DNA of 64,000 bases from Poa pratensis (lineage: Eukaryota; Streptophyta; Magnoliopsida; Poales; Poaceae): NCBI GenBank assembly GCA_947311845.1, contig CAMZMU010000049.1:3841368-3905367 (forward strand). The letters are read 5' to 3'. Below the pieces are notes generated by a model. The model was given only the letters and a program-made list of their open reading frames with translations. It had not been told where the DNA came from and did no database searches. Numbering within the stretch: position 1 is the stretch's first letter; the number at the start of each line of letters is the position of its first letter. Positions 1 through 11,288 of the stretch are shown in pieces. The translations under genes were made by a program, and so were the position numbers.

Positions 1-1398
1 ATTACTCAAGCTTGGGGGAGGTTAAAGGAACTCCTTCGCAAGAATCCTTGTCATGATCTTACGAGGAAACTTATATTGATAAACTTTTATGTGAGGCTAC
101 CGTCGAAGCACAAGGAAATTCTGGATAATTCATCTGGTGGAAGTTTTACTAATAATACTGAAGAAGAAGCATGGAATTTATTGGAAACTATTTCTGAAAA
201 TACTAGTCATTGGGATCTTGATAAAGGTAATGAGCCTTATTTTGATTATGGATATTCATGTGTAGAGAACTTCTCAACTTCTATGTTGTTTAAAAATCTG
301 AGTGATACTTTTAATCTTGATCCTTATGTTATAATTGAGATAGCTAAAGGTTTTGCTGAGCATATCTGTGTTCCTCAAAGTGGTTTTGAAGTTTATGTTG
401 AACCTGTTAAACAATCTATTGTTGTTCCTAAAGTTATTAAACAGGCAGAACCAGTGTCATCTGTGACAGTTGAAGAGTATGTTGAACCACCTCCATATCC
501 AAACCAAATTAAGGAGAATTTACTTATTGCTGTTACTAACAAGAGTAAAAGAAGATGTTCTCAGCCTTATGAACAGGTGGAAGTCAATAGTCAAATTTCA
601 ATTATCAAACAATTAAATGAAGAAGACCCTGTTGATGTTTATTTATGTGAAGATGCTACTAAGGTCATCAAAGGTAATTCGGCCAAAGTTGGTAAACCTG
701 TTATATCATGCTCTATTGGGACTTCAAGTTATCATGGTCTATGTGATATTGGAGCAAGTATTAGTGTCATTCCATATTCTTTTATCTTGAAATCAAGCCC
801 GATATTGATCCTATCATTATGGAAGAGACAGGTATGACAATTCAACTTGCTAATAAAGATTATATTAGTCCATTTGGAATTGTTAGAGATGTTGAAGTAT
901 TGGTTGGCAAAATAAAATATCCTGGTGATTTTATTGTGCTTGGTTGTCCTCAAGATTCTTTTTGTCCTATCATTTTTGGTAGACCTTTCTTAAACACTGT
1001 TGGTGCTGAAATTAATTTGCCTAAAGAGAAAGTGTTTATTAAATGTGCTGGTGAAAAACTTGAGTTCAATTTTTCCAAATTTGCTGATAAACATATTGTG
1101 AAAGAGCCAATTTCTGAAGATATAATTGAAACTCTTGCACATATAGCTGTAGCTTCAACAGATGTTGTAGAACGTTATATGCTTAATCAAGATGAACCAT
1201 TTAATGAAGAGGAAAAGGATGCTTTAGAACAAATATTATGGCAACAACCACCACAATTACAATTGCATATCCCACCTGATAATTTAGGAGTGCTACCACC
1301 ACCTAAAGGGGATCCTAGCTTTGAATTAAAACCTTTGCCTACAAATCTGAAATATGCATATTTGGATGAGAAGAGCATATATCCTGTCATTATTAGTG
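1..1398 (+). pseudogene. Gypsy element A: C-terminal gag and aspartic protease (partial, frameshifted)
   Basis: The reading frame is already open at base 1, so gag begins upstream of the window. The first residues read ITQAWGRLKELLRKNP, then NFYVRLPSKHKEILDNSSGG and a TEEEAW segment, as in gag of Athila/Tat-type Gypsy elements. A retropepsin follows: the CDIGAS motif has its catalytic Asp codon at 745-747, and a later IIFGRPFL strand closes the fold. No CCHC zinc knuckle is visible. Near position 783 a base is missing from a short T run, so the protease continues in another frame (819 onward). The protein runs through EKSIYPVIISA and then stops matching pol at about 1398, where LTR-like sequence begins. 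Reverse transcriptase and most of RNase H are absent from this element. This part is a broken polyprotein, not an active gene. Confidence 0.85.
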
Positions 1399-2471
1399 CT
1401 TCTACATCGCCATGCCTGCCTCCGGAGTGATGCGTGAGTAGTTCATCCTTGGACTACGGGTCCATAGCAGTAGCTAGATGGTTGTCTCTCCACTTTGTGC
1501 CATCATGTTTAGATCTTGTGAGCTGCCCTACATGATCAAGATCATATTATTGTAATGCTACATGTCGTGTTTGTTGGGATCCGATGAATATTGAATATTA
1601 TGTCAAGTTGATTATCAATCTATCTTATATGTTATTTAAGATCTTGCATGCTTTCCGTTACTCGTAGATGCTTTGGCCAAGTAGATGCTTGTAACTCCAA
1701 GAGAGAGTATTTATGCTAGATAGTGGGTTCATGTCTCCATTTAACCTGGGACAGTGACAGAAAGTTCTAAGGTTGTGGATGTGCTGTTGCCACTAGGGAT
1801 AACCTAACGATGCTATGTCCACGGGCATATGTGTTTGTTTACATTACGCACTTTACTTAATGCAATTATCCGTTGCTTGCAACTTAATACCAACGGGGGA
1901 CTCGGATGACAACCCGGCGGTGGATTATTAGTCATAGATGCTGTTGGATAACGATCTATGTATTATGTCGTAATGCCCAATTAAATATCATAATAGTCAA
2001 CATGTCATGTATATGCATTGTCATGCGCTCACTATTCGTCAATTGCCCAGCTGTAATTTGTTCACCCAACATGTTAGTTATTTTTATGGAGAGACACCAC
2101 TAGTGAACTGTGGACCCCGGTCCATTCCTTTACACTGATTAAAACCACAAACTGTTCCTTTTTCATTCTCTGCAATTTAATACTCATTTTCCACACCATA
2201 CGTTTAATTCTTTGTTTTCAGCAAGCCAGTGAGACTGACAACCTCACTGTTTCGTTGGGGCAAAGTAGTTTGATTGTGTTGTGTGCAGATTCCACGTCAA
2301 CAGTCCAGACTCCCTGCGACAGCTATTTTTCTGGCGCCGTTGACAACCTTCTGAAGAGTTGCTGCTCCTACTGGTTCGATAACCTTGGCTTCTTTCTGAG
2401 GGAAAACTTGCTGTTGACTACATCATACCTTCCTCTTGGGTCTCCCAACGAACGTGTGTTTCACGTCATCA
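1399..2471 (+). repeat. 5'-truncated LTR of the element-B family
   Basis: From GCTTCTACATCGCCATG onward this stretch is nearly identical to the LTRs at 9736-10796 and 15017-16082, but the first ~510 bases of the LTR are missing. The 3' end TTTCACGTCATCA (to 2471) is followed by the same 11-base spacer and primer binding site as in element B. The junction with element A pol lies in a short shared GCT at 1398-1400, which suggests illegitimate recombination. An extra insert around 2297-2345 carries a third primer-binding-like motif. Confidence 0.85.
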
Positions 2472-2564
2472 AGCTATTTTTCTGGCGCCGTTGCCGGGAG
2501 TAGAAGTTCTTCAGGAAGCTGTCTGTCTCCCGTCAACAGCACTATTCTGGCGCCGTTGCCGGGG
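2332..2564 (+). promoter_or_regulatory. Three primer-binding-site-like motifs (tRNA-Asp type)
   Basis: TGGCGCCGTTG occurs at 2332-2342 inside the LTR remnant. TGGCGCCGTTGCCGGG is at 2483-2498 directly after the LTR end, and TGGCGCCGTTGCCGGGG at 2548-2564. The last matches the complement of the 3' end of plant tRNA-Asp (…CCCCGGCAACGGCGCCA), the primer known for Athila-type Gypsy elements. An intact element has one such site; element B has one at 10808-10824. The triplication looks like a local duplication during reverse transcription or repair. Confidence 0.75.
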
Positions 2565-2744
2565 AGACAGCAGTCTTCTGCAAGGGGAGTTTCACGCTTC
2601 CAATCTCTTTACTTTGTTTTTGTCTTGCTTAGTTTATTTTATTTTATCTTGTTTGCTTTCAATTATCAAAAACACAAAAAAAATAGTTACTTGCATCTAG
2701 TTTACTTTCAAGTTATTTTCTGTACTGTTTTTATTTCTGTTAAA

Positions 2745-3062
2745 ATGAGTACTCCTGAGAACACTAAGTTGTGTGATTTCACTAGCACGAACAACAATGA
2801 TTTCATATGCACACCTATTGCTCCACCTGCTGCTTCAGCAGAGTTTTATGAAATTAAACCTGCACTTTTAAATCTTGTTATGAAAGAGCAATTTTCTGGT
2901 GTCAGTACTGATGATGCTGCTGTTCACCTTAATAAATTTGTTGAACTTTGTGAAATGCAAAAGCTCAAGGAAGTAGATGGTGATATTATTAAACTGAAAC
3001 TTTTTCCTTTCTCCTTGAGAGGACGTGCTAAAAAATGGTTGCTATCTTTGCCTAGAAATTCT
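2745..3062 (+). pseudogene. Gypsy gag N-terminal fragment
   Basis: An ATG at 2745 follows a 5' leader (2565-2744) that is almost the same as that of element B. The protein starts MSTPENTKL and contains FYEIKPALLNLVMKEQFSGV, then LRGRAKKWLLSLPRNS, the retrotransposon gag core of Athila/Tat-like elements. It ends abruptly at 3062, where CACTA-type repeat sequence starts in mid-codon context. Although leader and LTR match element B, this gag does not resemble the one at 10993. The two elements may therefore be an autonomous and a non-autonomous member sharing LTRs, or products of recombination. Confidence 0.8.
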
Positions 3063-4356
3063 GTGGCGCATGCCCACCCATGCGCCACAGAAAGCCAGAC
3101 TTCTGTGGCGCATGAGACACCATGCGCCACATAATTTCTGTGGGTCCCACGGGCAATCATTGGGCCAAGATCCATCTGGGGACATTCTGTGGCGCACCGT
3201 GGCTGGTGCGCCACAGAAACGGCAGGTGCGCCACAGAAAGGGGACATTCTGTTGCCACAGTTTTTTCTTCAAATCCCACCCCCCCACGTGGATCGCCTTT
3301 TTAGTCTTGCAGGAAGTAAAAGAAAATGATAAAAATTTCAATAAATAAAATCCTTTGATATGTAGTTAGGTTTGAGTATCTAGTAGGTATAGAAATTTTG
3401 AAATATGAATTTTGACCTTTTCTGCAACAAACAGTAAAAAAAACTTGTAACGGCCATAACTTTTGCATACGACGTCGAAAAAAACGCGTTTAATATGTCA
3501 AAAAAAACTAGAGAAAAACCCGAGTTCGATTCCACCGGGGTTTACCCGGTCAGCAATTCACAGATTCCTCAAATTCCAACAGACGATTTTTCGCAGCAAA
3601 ATCAAAAAGAAAGAAAAAAATAAAAAAATAAAAAAATTCAAAAATTCAAAAAAGACACAGAAATGTATAACAAAGAAGCTTGTTGAATTTTTTTGTTTTT
3701 TTGAATTTTTTTGGATTTTTTGACTTTTTTTGGATTTTTTTTTGGATTTTTTTGGGATTTTTTTGACTTTTTGAATTTTTGGATTTTTTTTGGATTTTTT
3801 GAAAATTTTGAAGTTTTTTGATTTTTTTGAATTTTTTGGATCTTTTGAACTTTTGATCTCCTATTGAAACTTTAGAAGTTTTTGAAAAATCTGAAATTTA
3901 AAAACACACATTTATAACACATACCACACATATACACATACAAGACTTAAGAGGGTTCATATGATATATATATCAATAAGAACTTGAGTAGCACAAGGGT
4001 AGGTGGACTAGGTGGAACTTAGAAGTTAATCGTTCTAGGGTTGGAGCAATTTCATGATGGGTGACCTAGCGGAAAGGTATCAGTTCAAAAATTCAAAAAA
4101 TCTGAAAATAATTCCAATAATTAAGATTTTTCATATTATTTCATATTTTGATTTTTCTGATTTTTTTGAAACTTTTTATATTTTTTTGAATTTTTTGAGA
4201 ATTCTGTGGCGCACCAGGCCAGGTGCGCCACAGAAATGTGAGAATTCTGTGGCGCAAATTTCGCCACAGAATTCTCACATTTCTGTGGCGCACCTGGCTT
4301 GGTGCGCCACAGAATTGCAATTTGGTGCGCCACAGATAGCCCTTTCTGTGGTAGTG
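3061..4356. mobile_element. Left-truncated CACTA-like DNA transposon
   Basis: Both ends are rich in the subterminal motif TTCTGTGGCGCAC and its complement (3061-3240 and 4199-4350). The right end reads CTTTCTGTGGTAGTG, whose complement starts CACTACCACAGAAAG, a typical CACTA terminus. No matching CACTA end exists on the left: the repeats abut gag directly at about 3061, so the left terminus has been deleted. The interior (3250-4198) has no transposase. It contains the common CACTA-type phrase GGCCATAACTTTTGCAT (near 3453) and a long T-rich tract. The right side lies just upstream of the integrase frame of element A, so the transposon was inserted in pol. Confidence 0.7.
3600..3855. repeat. 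Low-complexity A-rich then T-rich tract, potential hairpin
   Basis: An A-rich stretch (3600-3660, AAAAAATTCAAAAA-type repeats) is followed by many TTTTTTGGATTTTTTTGA-like units to about 3850. The two halves are roughly complementary (TTCAAAAA against TTTTTGAA), so a folded structure is possible. No coding sequence. Confidence 0.6.
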
Positions 4357-5745
4357 CATCTTTCTAGAATGGAAAATATATCTGATGATCCTATTCCTAT
4401 CAATGATAGCTTTGTTAATGAACAACTTGCAATTGTTAATGTTTCTAGTGCTAAAGTTGCATCACCATGGTTTGCCAACTATGCAAATTTTATTGTTGGT
4501 AAGGTTCTACCTCCACACTTCACTTTTCAACAAAGAAAGAAATTCTTTTATGATCTTAGACATTATTTTTGGGATGATCCTTTCCTTTATAAGAAAAGTG
4601 TAGATGGTATTATTAGACGTTGTGTACCTAAGCATGAACAACAGGCTATTATAAGAGATTGTCATGACAGTCCTTATGGAGGGCATCATGCAGGAGATCG
4701 TACAGGTGCAAAGGTATTACAAGCTGGTTTCTATTGGCCTACTTTATTTAAGGATTGTGCTGAATATGTTAAATCTTGTGATAAATGTCAAAGAGTAGGA
4801 AATATTGGTAGGAGAAATGAAATGCCTATGAATTATTCTTTGCCACTTGAGCCATTTGATGTTTGGGGCTTCGACTTTATGGGGCCTTTCCCAGAGTCAA
4901 AGACAAAACATACTCACATTTTGGTTGCAGTGGTTTATGTTACAAAGTGGGTGGAAGCAATTCCAACCAAGAGTGCAGATCATGCCACAGCGATGACAAT
5001 GCTCAAGGACATCATTTTCCCCAGGTTTGGTGTTCCTAGGTTTTTAATTACTGATGGTGGCTCTCATTTCTTGCATGGTATTCTTAGAAAAACATTGGCA
5101 AAATATGATGTTAACCATAGAATTGCTTCTCCCTATCACCCTCAAACAAGTGGACAAGTTGAATTAAGTAATAGGGAAATTAAACTCATTTTGGAGAAGA
5201 CAGTGAATAAGTCTAGATCTGATTGGCCAACTAAAATTAATGATGCATTATGGGCTTATAGAACTGCTTTTAAAAATCCTATGGGAATGTCTCCTTATAG
5301 AATGGTTTATGGAAAAGCTTGTCATTTACCTGTTGAATTAGAACATAATGCTAGATGGGCTATTAAACAATTGAAATTTGATTTTAAGACTGTCGGAGAG
5401 AAGAGAATTCTTGATTTAAACCTACTTGATGAATGGAGAAACGAAGCTTATGAAAGTGCTAGAATGTTCAAAGAGAAAGTTAAAATTTGGCACGACAAGA
5501 AAATTAAGAGAAAATAATTCAAAGTAGGTGATCAAGTTTTATTGTACAATTCTCGTTTCAAGTTTTCTGCAGGAAAGTTAGCTTCAAAGTGGCAGGGACC
5601 GTTAGTGATACAGGAGGTGTACCGTTCAGGAGCTATCCGTCTTCACGGTGATATGAAAGGTAAACCTCATGTAGTCAATGGAGAACGCCTTAAACATTAT
5701 ATTGCAGGAAGGAGCTTCATCGGAAAGGTGGAGGAGTTGAATTAA
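4357..5745 (+). pseudogene. Gypsy element A: RNase H tail and integrase
   Basis: The frame enters at [14 protein letters not shown], the usual linker between RNase H and integrase, immediately right of the CACTA end. The integrase zinc-binding region follows ([11 protein letters not shown] … CDKCQ). The DDE core shows [20 protein letters not shown] and [12 protein letters not shown], which supply the two Asp and the Glu. The C-terminal part has FKVGDQVLLYN and KWQGPLVI, the GPF/Y-type module. One in-frame TAA at 5515-5517 interrupts the protein between KRK and FKVGDQ; the frame otherwise stays open to the TAA at 5743-5745. Family-level integration function is well established; this copy is dead. 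Confidence 0.9.
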
Positions 5746-6128
5746 AGACACCAGGAGATAATTGCGAAGAATTTTGCAGTTTCAGAAACCCAAAATCAAT
5801 AATAGGTAACTTTTGTGTTGGAAAGTTTCTCGAATTGCGTAAAATTTTACGGAAGTCATTTTTTTGGAAATTAACGTGTGGGACAAGAAAACTGGACGAA
5901 GCGGAGACCCGAGGAAGGAAACAAGGGGTCCCACGCGGCCAGAATCTTGGGCCGCGTGGGACCACTCCTTTTGCCCCTCGGAGTCCCGTTCCGTCTCGTT
6001 TTCGACTCCGACGATTCGTCTTGACCTAAAACCCGTCAATATATACCCCTTTTCGTTGATCTAATCTCGCACCGAGCGTTCTCGAGCGATCTTTGCTTTT
6101 GATGTTTTTGCCTGTCAGGTTTTTAGCT
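5746..6128 (+). other. Leader between pol and ORF3 of element A
   Basis: About 380 bases without a supported ORF. It includes an inverted GGTCCCACGCGGCC / GGCCGCGTGGGACC pair (5928-5963) able to form a hairpin. A similar GC-rich palindrome, GGCCGCGTGGGACCC, appears in the element A LTR near 8722. Confidence 0.5.
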
Positions 6129-6725
6129 ATGTCTTCGGGAGACTCCTTCCAATTCTCCTCTATGGACAATGATGATGATGAACTCGAGGGCAACAGCCCC
6201 ACGTCCATATGGAGAAGGAATAGGAAGAGGAAGGACTACTCGGATGATGAAGACTACAAGCCCGACGAGGAGGAGATGGAGAAGGAGGAAGCGAAGAGAA
6301 AGAATACAAGCCCTTCGTCGACATCGCACCTATTGCAACAGCACCACCTTCTCCTATCTCCGTTGCTGGTGTGAGGGAACGTGTCTCTTGGAAACAAGAG
6401 GCAGACGGCTCGCATGAGCACAGGAGGGAAGGCTCCTAGGCACGCACTAGCTAGCAAAAACGTGGTTTCTACTCTTATTGACAGGGAATTCAAGCGTGCC
6501 ACCCAAGAGAACTATCCTGGTAAATGGGATCGTAAGATCCCTAAGGTTAAAGTACCAAGCCCGGAGTGGAAGCCTTGCAAGGAGACGGTGGAGAAGAATC
6601 TCATGGAAAAACTGGGAGAAGCTGCAAGGGAGTTTGAAAAAGCCTACAACGTTATGATGAGCATTGTTGGAAAACTTGAAGATAATTATTATGAAGACAA
6701 GAAGAAAGAGCAGAAGTGGTTCTAG
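6129..6725 (+). pseudogene. Gypsy element A: extra ORF downstream of integrase (ORF3)
   Basis: A frame begins MSSGDSFQFSSMDNDDDELE and carries an acidic, lysine-rich stretch (KDYSDDEDYKPDEEEMEKEE). After a TGA at 6372-6374 it continues in the same frame with RMSTGGKAPRHALASKNVV … KWDRKIPKVKVPSPEWKPCK and a probable helical C-terminus ending KKKEQKWF. No signal peptide or membrane segment is visible, so it does not look like an envelope protein, although Athila-type elements can carry an ORF in this position. I do not recognise a domain. It lies between pol and the long 3' untranslated region. A PPT-like AAGCTTGGGGGAG follows at 6735-6747. Confidence 0.65.
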
Positions 6726-8400
6726 CAAGACGTCAAGCTTGGGGGAGTTCCATCTAGTCTTTATCTCTACTAGTTTATCATATCTATCTAGTCATGGTGT
6801 GTTTTGCTTTTATCGTTTAGTTATCAATATCTTTAGGCGTGTGTGAGCTCATGGAGCATTATCATGTATCTCTATCTTGTGGTTTATCAATGAATATGAA
6901 AGTATGGTGTCATCCATGATTCCCTTGCTTGGAGATTTATGGGTAACACTCATGCAAATGAGCGTGGCATATTTAGAAGTTTCAGTCACATCTTGCCTTG
7001 AACCTAATTAACTTGAGTATGTTGGATAATTATAGAATCACCCCATTATAAAATGAGTAAATAAAATGGTTAGTTCTATGGACACTCATGCATGCATTTA
7101 GATGGTCAACTTTCTCCCTCTTGCTAGCCCAAAAATTCCAACAAGTAAAAACTTGTTTCCAACACCTTCAACCAAAGTTTTTCCAGTGAGTCCACCATAT
7201 CTACCTATTAGCTTTATGCTATTCCGAGTATGTTTATCATGATATTTGTGTTATCTATACCTCTGAATGAAAATGCTTATGTTGTTGATTGTTATGGGAA
7301 AAGTTGGTTATAGAGCTCTCTCGAACTTGATGCACACTTTACTTTTATTGCTTAAATAAATATGACCCATTGTGATTAAAATTATGATGTTGTGGACTTG
7401 ACAAATGTCTTTGGTTAGAGTTAGCTCATATGTGCTGTCACATGGCAAGCTTTCAACATTGCACATCATCTCATTTAGTTGATATCATGTACTTTTGTTT
7501 ATGGATGCTTACCATGGGTGAAATAAATGAGAAATGAAGTGAGTTTAAATGAGTTTGTATAAATGGTTAGAGAGACGCCTGGGCCGCTAATCTAAGCCAT
7601 GCATCATTCATGGTGGAAATTTACTTACATGCTATGGTGAACCTTCTGTGATACACCTTACAATAAAAAGCTATCCAATGGTAAATAAAAAGGGTGTTGA
7701 GATTGTTTCATTATGTTTGTTTGTCTTGTCATTTTGATATGGGCTTGTTCCATATCCTGGGACAAGAGGTACCCCAGTTGACGCTCTTAATGATACTATT
7801 ATTACTTACAATGATATTTAACTTGAACTTGCTTTGTTTTCCAAGTTGAGTAACACATGGAGTAGGTACTTGTATTCAAGGGGCATGAGACTTTCAACCA
7901 GTACTTTGTCAAGCACACTACTCGTATTGCTTTCACTTTAAACTTAATCATTCAAGATGCTATGATAGGGGAATGAGAGCTTGACACCAAGGATTACCAT
8001 ATTACAATCACTGACTTAAGTAGAGAAGTTCAGAAGTTAGATGAAACTTATTCATGCTTTACCTCTACTCATATATATATATCTTTCCAAAGTGTCCACC
8101 TTTTATATTCAGATTATCATCAATACTCTATGGCAATTATAGAGCAAAAGCATGTGAAAAATAGTATGATTCAATTGTCCAACATACAATGGTTATTTGC
8201 TTTCAAAAGTAAGGGGTGATTGCTAGAGCTTCTACTTATGTTGCCCTCATGTGTATGAGTTTTAGTTCATTAATCTTACATTGCAACTGAATATGATGAT
8301 GATACAATGCTCGTATTTATTTATCAACCATAAGTCCATTGATGCATGTAATGATCTATGTCCTTACTCGAGGACGAGTAAAGGTTTAAGCTTGGGGAGT
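6726..8400 (+). other. 3' untranslated internal region of element A with polypurine tract
   Basis: About 1.67 kb of AT-rich sequence with no convincing ORF, as is usual in large non-compact Gypsy elements of cereals. It ends with the polypurine tract AAGCTTGGGGAG at 8388-8399, immediately before the LTR start TGATACGTGC. A second PPT-like motif lies at 6735-6747. Confidence 0.75.
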
Positions 8401-9223
8401 TGATACGTGCATTTTATATCATCATTTATACAACTTTTAGTATCATATTAGAATGTTATTTGCATTGTTATATCATTGTTTTTACCTGTTTTAGATGATT
8501 TATGGGACTTTCATACAAAGTCCCTATTTTTGGTATTTAATTTCTGGGAGGCAGAAAACCTCCTTTTTCTTGTTTTTAATGTTTCAGGAGCTACAGGAAC
8601 CCAAATAATAAAAGGGAAAATACACAGCTGGTTTTTCGTCGAGAGAAAGGCAGAGGGAAGAAGACCGAAGAGAGGAGAGCCACGAGGCCCAAAAGGGGTG
8701 GGTCCATGCGGCCCAAGTACCTGGCCGCGTGGGACCCACTAAGTGGGGCCTCGGGCACCTCCTCGCCAGGGGCTTTTTATCGACGCCTTCGTCCTCCCCG
8801 AAAAGTTACGCCCTAATTTTTCCAAGTCCATCCGAGGCCGCGGCGGCGTGAAACTCCTGATTCCCTCCGAGGGGGATCAGATCCTGCTGCTCCGGAGCTC
8901 CGGAGAAGGGGGAAATCATCGTCATCGTCATCACCTCTCCTCCTTGGCGTGGGAGGAGGCCTCTACATCATCACCATCATCAAGACCAGCACCATCTCCA
9001 TCATCATCTCCGTGATCCACTCCGTTCCCTCGTAGTTTGAGAGTTTCTATACCCTAGATACTTGTCTTGTGCTACTATTCATGTTTGTGATTGAGTACTT
9101 GTCATTATTTGGTGGTGAAGTTTTATTTTCAGATTCTGTTGTACCACTTATACCACTGAATATTATCATGTTTGCACGTTGTGAGTAGTTCCCATATGTT
9201 CCTGAGGGCATAGGATGAATTGG
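8401..9223 (+). repeat. Element A 3' LTR, left part
   Basis: Starts TGATACGTGCATTTTATATC just after the polypurine tract. It is cut at 9223 by insertion of element B and resumes at 16088 (ATTGG duplicated at 9219-9223 and 16083-16087). Together the parts give an LTR of about 1.5 kb. The short ORFs inside are not supported as genes. Confidence 0.85.
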
Positions 9224-10796
9224 TGATACGTCTCAAACGTATCTATAATTTTTGATGTTCCATGCTTGTTTTATACCAATTGCTACATGTTTTGCATCTA
9301 CTTTATATCACTTTTATACATTTTTTGGGACTAACCTATTAACAAGATGCCGAAGTGCCAGTTCCTGTTTTCTGCTGTTTTTGTATTCCAGAAAAGCTAG
9401 TCTGGAAATATTCTCGGAATTGGACGAAACTACACGGGGGTCCCTATTTTTCCAGAACTCACCTGACGGAGCGAAGGAGCAGCAGAGGAGGGCCACCAGG
9501 GCCCCACGCACCTAGGGCGCGGGCCCCCCTCTGCCGCGCCCTAGGGTGGTGTGGGCCCCTCGGGGGTCCCAGCCGCCGCCCTTTCGCCTACTTATTCCCC
9601 CCGACGCGAAAACCCTAAGTACCTGAGCAAATATCCACGAAAAGTTCCAGAGACGCCGCCGTCGTCAACCCTAGCTCGGGAGGGTTCAGAACCTCTTCCC
9701 GGCACCCTGCCGGAGAGGGGAATCGTCACCGGAGGCTTCTACATCGCCATGCCTGCCTCCGGAGTGATGCGTGAGTAGTTCATCCTTGGACTACGGGTCC
9801 ATAGCAGTAGCTAGATGGTTGTCTCTCCACTTTGTGCCATCATGTTTAGATCTTGTGAGCTGCCCTACATGATCAAGATCATATTATTGTAATGCTACAT
9901 GTTGTGTTTGCTGGGATCCGATGAATATTGAATATTATGTCAAGTTGATTATCAATCTATCTTATATGTTATTTAAGATCTTGCATGCTTTCCGTTACTC
10001 GTAGATGCTTTGGCCAAGTAGATGCTTGTAACTCCAAGAGAGAGTATTTATGCTAGATAGTGGGTTCATGTCTCCGTTTAACCTGGGACAGTGACAGAAA
10101 GTTCTAAGGTTGTGGATGTGCTGTTGCCACTAGGGATAACCTAACGATGCTATGTCCACGGGCATATGTGTTTGTTTACATTACGCACTTTACTTAATGC
10201 AATTATCCGTTGCTTGCAACTTAATACCAACGGGGGACTCGGATGACAACCCGGCGGTGGATTATTAGTCATAGATGCTGTTGGATAACGGTCTATGTAT
10301 TATGTCGTAATGCCCAATTAAATATCATAGTAGTCAACATGTCATGTATATGCATTGTCATGCGCTCACTATTCGTCAATTGCCCAGCTGTAATTTGTTC
10401 ACCCAACATGTTAGTTATCTTTTATGGAGAGACACCACTAGTGAACTGTGGACCCCGGTCCATTCTTTTACACTGATTAAACAACCACAAACTGCAAACT
10501 GTTCCTTTTTCATTCTCTGCAATTTAATACTCATTTTCCACACCATACGTTTAATCCTTTGTTTTCAGCAAGCCAGTGAGATTGACAACCTCACTGTTTC
10601 GTTGGGGCAAAGTAGTTTGATTGTGTTGTGTGCAGATTCCACGTTGTGATCGATTGCGCCGTGCGGCAACAACCTTCTGAAGAGTTGCTGCTCCTACTGG
10701 TTCGATAACCTTGGTTTCTTTCTGAGGGAAAACTTGCTGCTGACTATCATACCTTCCTCTTGGGGTCTCCCAACGAACGTGTGTTTCACGTCATCA
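9224..10796 (+). repeat. Element B 5' LTR
   Basis: 1573 bases, TG…CA. Nearly identical to the 3' LTR over the first ~1.4 kb; differences cluster in the last ~170 bases (from about 10640). Contains a GC-rich stretch 9460-9740 with AACCCTA motifs, probably the transcribed part. Confidence 0.93.
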
Positions 10797-10807
10797 AGCT
10801 ATTTTTC

Positions 10808-10824
10808 TGGCGCCGTTGCCGGGG
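10808..10824 (+). promoter_or_regulatory. Element B primer binding site
   Basis: TGGCGCCGTTGCCGGGG, 11 bases after the LTR end, is exactly complementary to the 3' end of plant tRNA-Asp including CCA. Confidence 0.88.
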
Positions 10825-10992
10825 AGACAGCAGTCTTCTGCAAGGGGAGTTTCACGCTTCCAATCTCTTTACTTTGTTTTTGTCTTGCTTAGTTTATTTT
10901 ATTTTATCTTGTTTGCTTTCAATTATCAAAAACACAAAAAAATTAGTTACTTGCATTTAGTTTATTTTCAGTTTTGTTTTCTGTTAGTTATC

Positions 10993-11278
10993 ATGTCTAG
11001 CCCTGTTCCAGTAGTAATGTCACCTGAAGAAGAGATCTTCACTTTCAAGCAAGGGAGTGAGGAGAGTTTTAAAGATGCTTGGTCTAGAATTTGAGTCCTA
11101 TGCTAAAACTGAACCTAAAATGACTTTAAGCCTGCTTCTTAGTAGCTTTTATTTTGGTCTTGTTCTTTGCTACAGATATGCTTTAGATGCTGTGGTAGGA
11201 GGAGATTTCCTTCGTTATGATGGGGATCAAGCTTTTAATGCTATAAAAAAATTGATTACAATTTCTAGCCCCAATCAC
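10993..11278 (+). pseudogene. Element B gag-like relic
   Basis: ATG at 10993 gives MSSPVPVVMSPEEEIFTFKQ then EESFKDAWSRI and a stop at 11092-11094. In another frame the protein resumes as ESYAKTEPKMTLSLLLSSFY, GLVLCYRYALDAVVGGDFL and QAFNAIKKLI. A two-base loss near 11091 explains the change. The pattern (EESFKDAWSRI … FYFGL … AIKKLI) is that of the central gag region of Athila-like Gypsy elements. It differs clearly from the gag at 2745 even though the leader sequences match. Confidence 0.7.
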
Positions 11279-11288
11279 TAAAATTGAT

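Noticed and set aside
3025..3348. Cys/Ala/His-rich small frames in the 3.0-4.4 kb CACTA repeats
   Set aside because: They are translations of the GTGGCGCACC subterminal motif in several frames and both strands.
8476..9015. Frames of about 90 codons in the element A LTR
   Set aside because: They lie wholly in LTR sequence, and no protein similarity is apparent.
10243..10649. Frame starting MTTRRWIISHRCCW, repeated at 15522 and 1906
   Set aside because: It recurs only because the LTR recurs; the reading frame is not conserved in the truncated copy.
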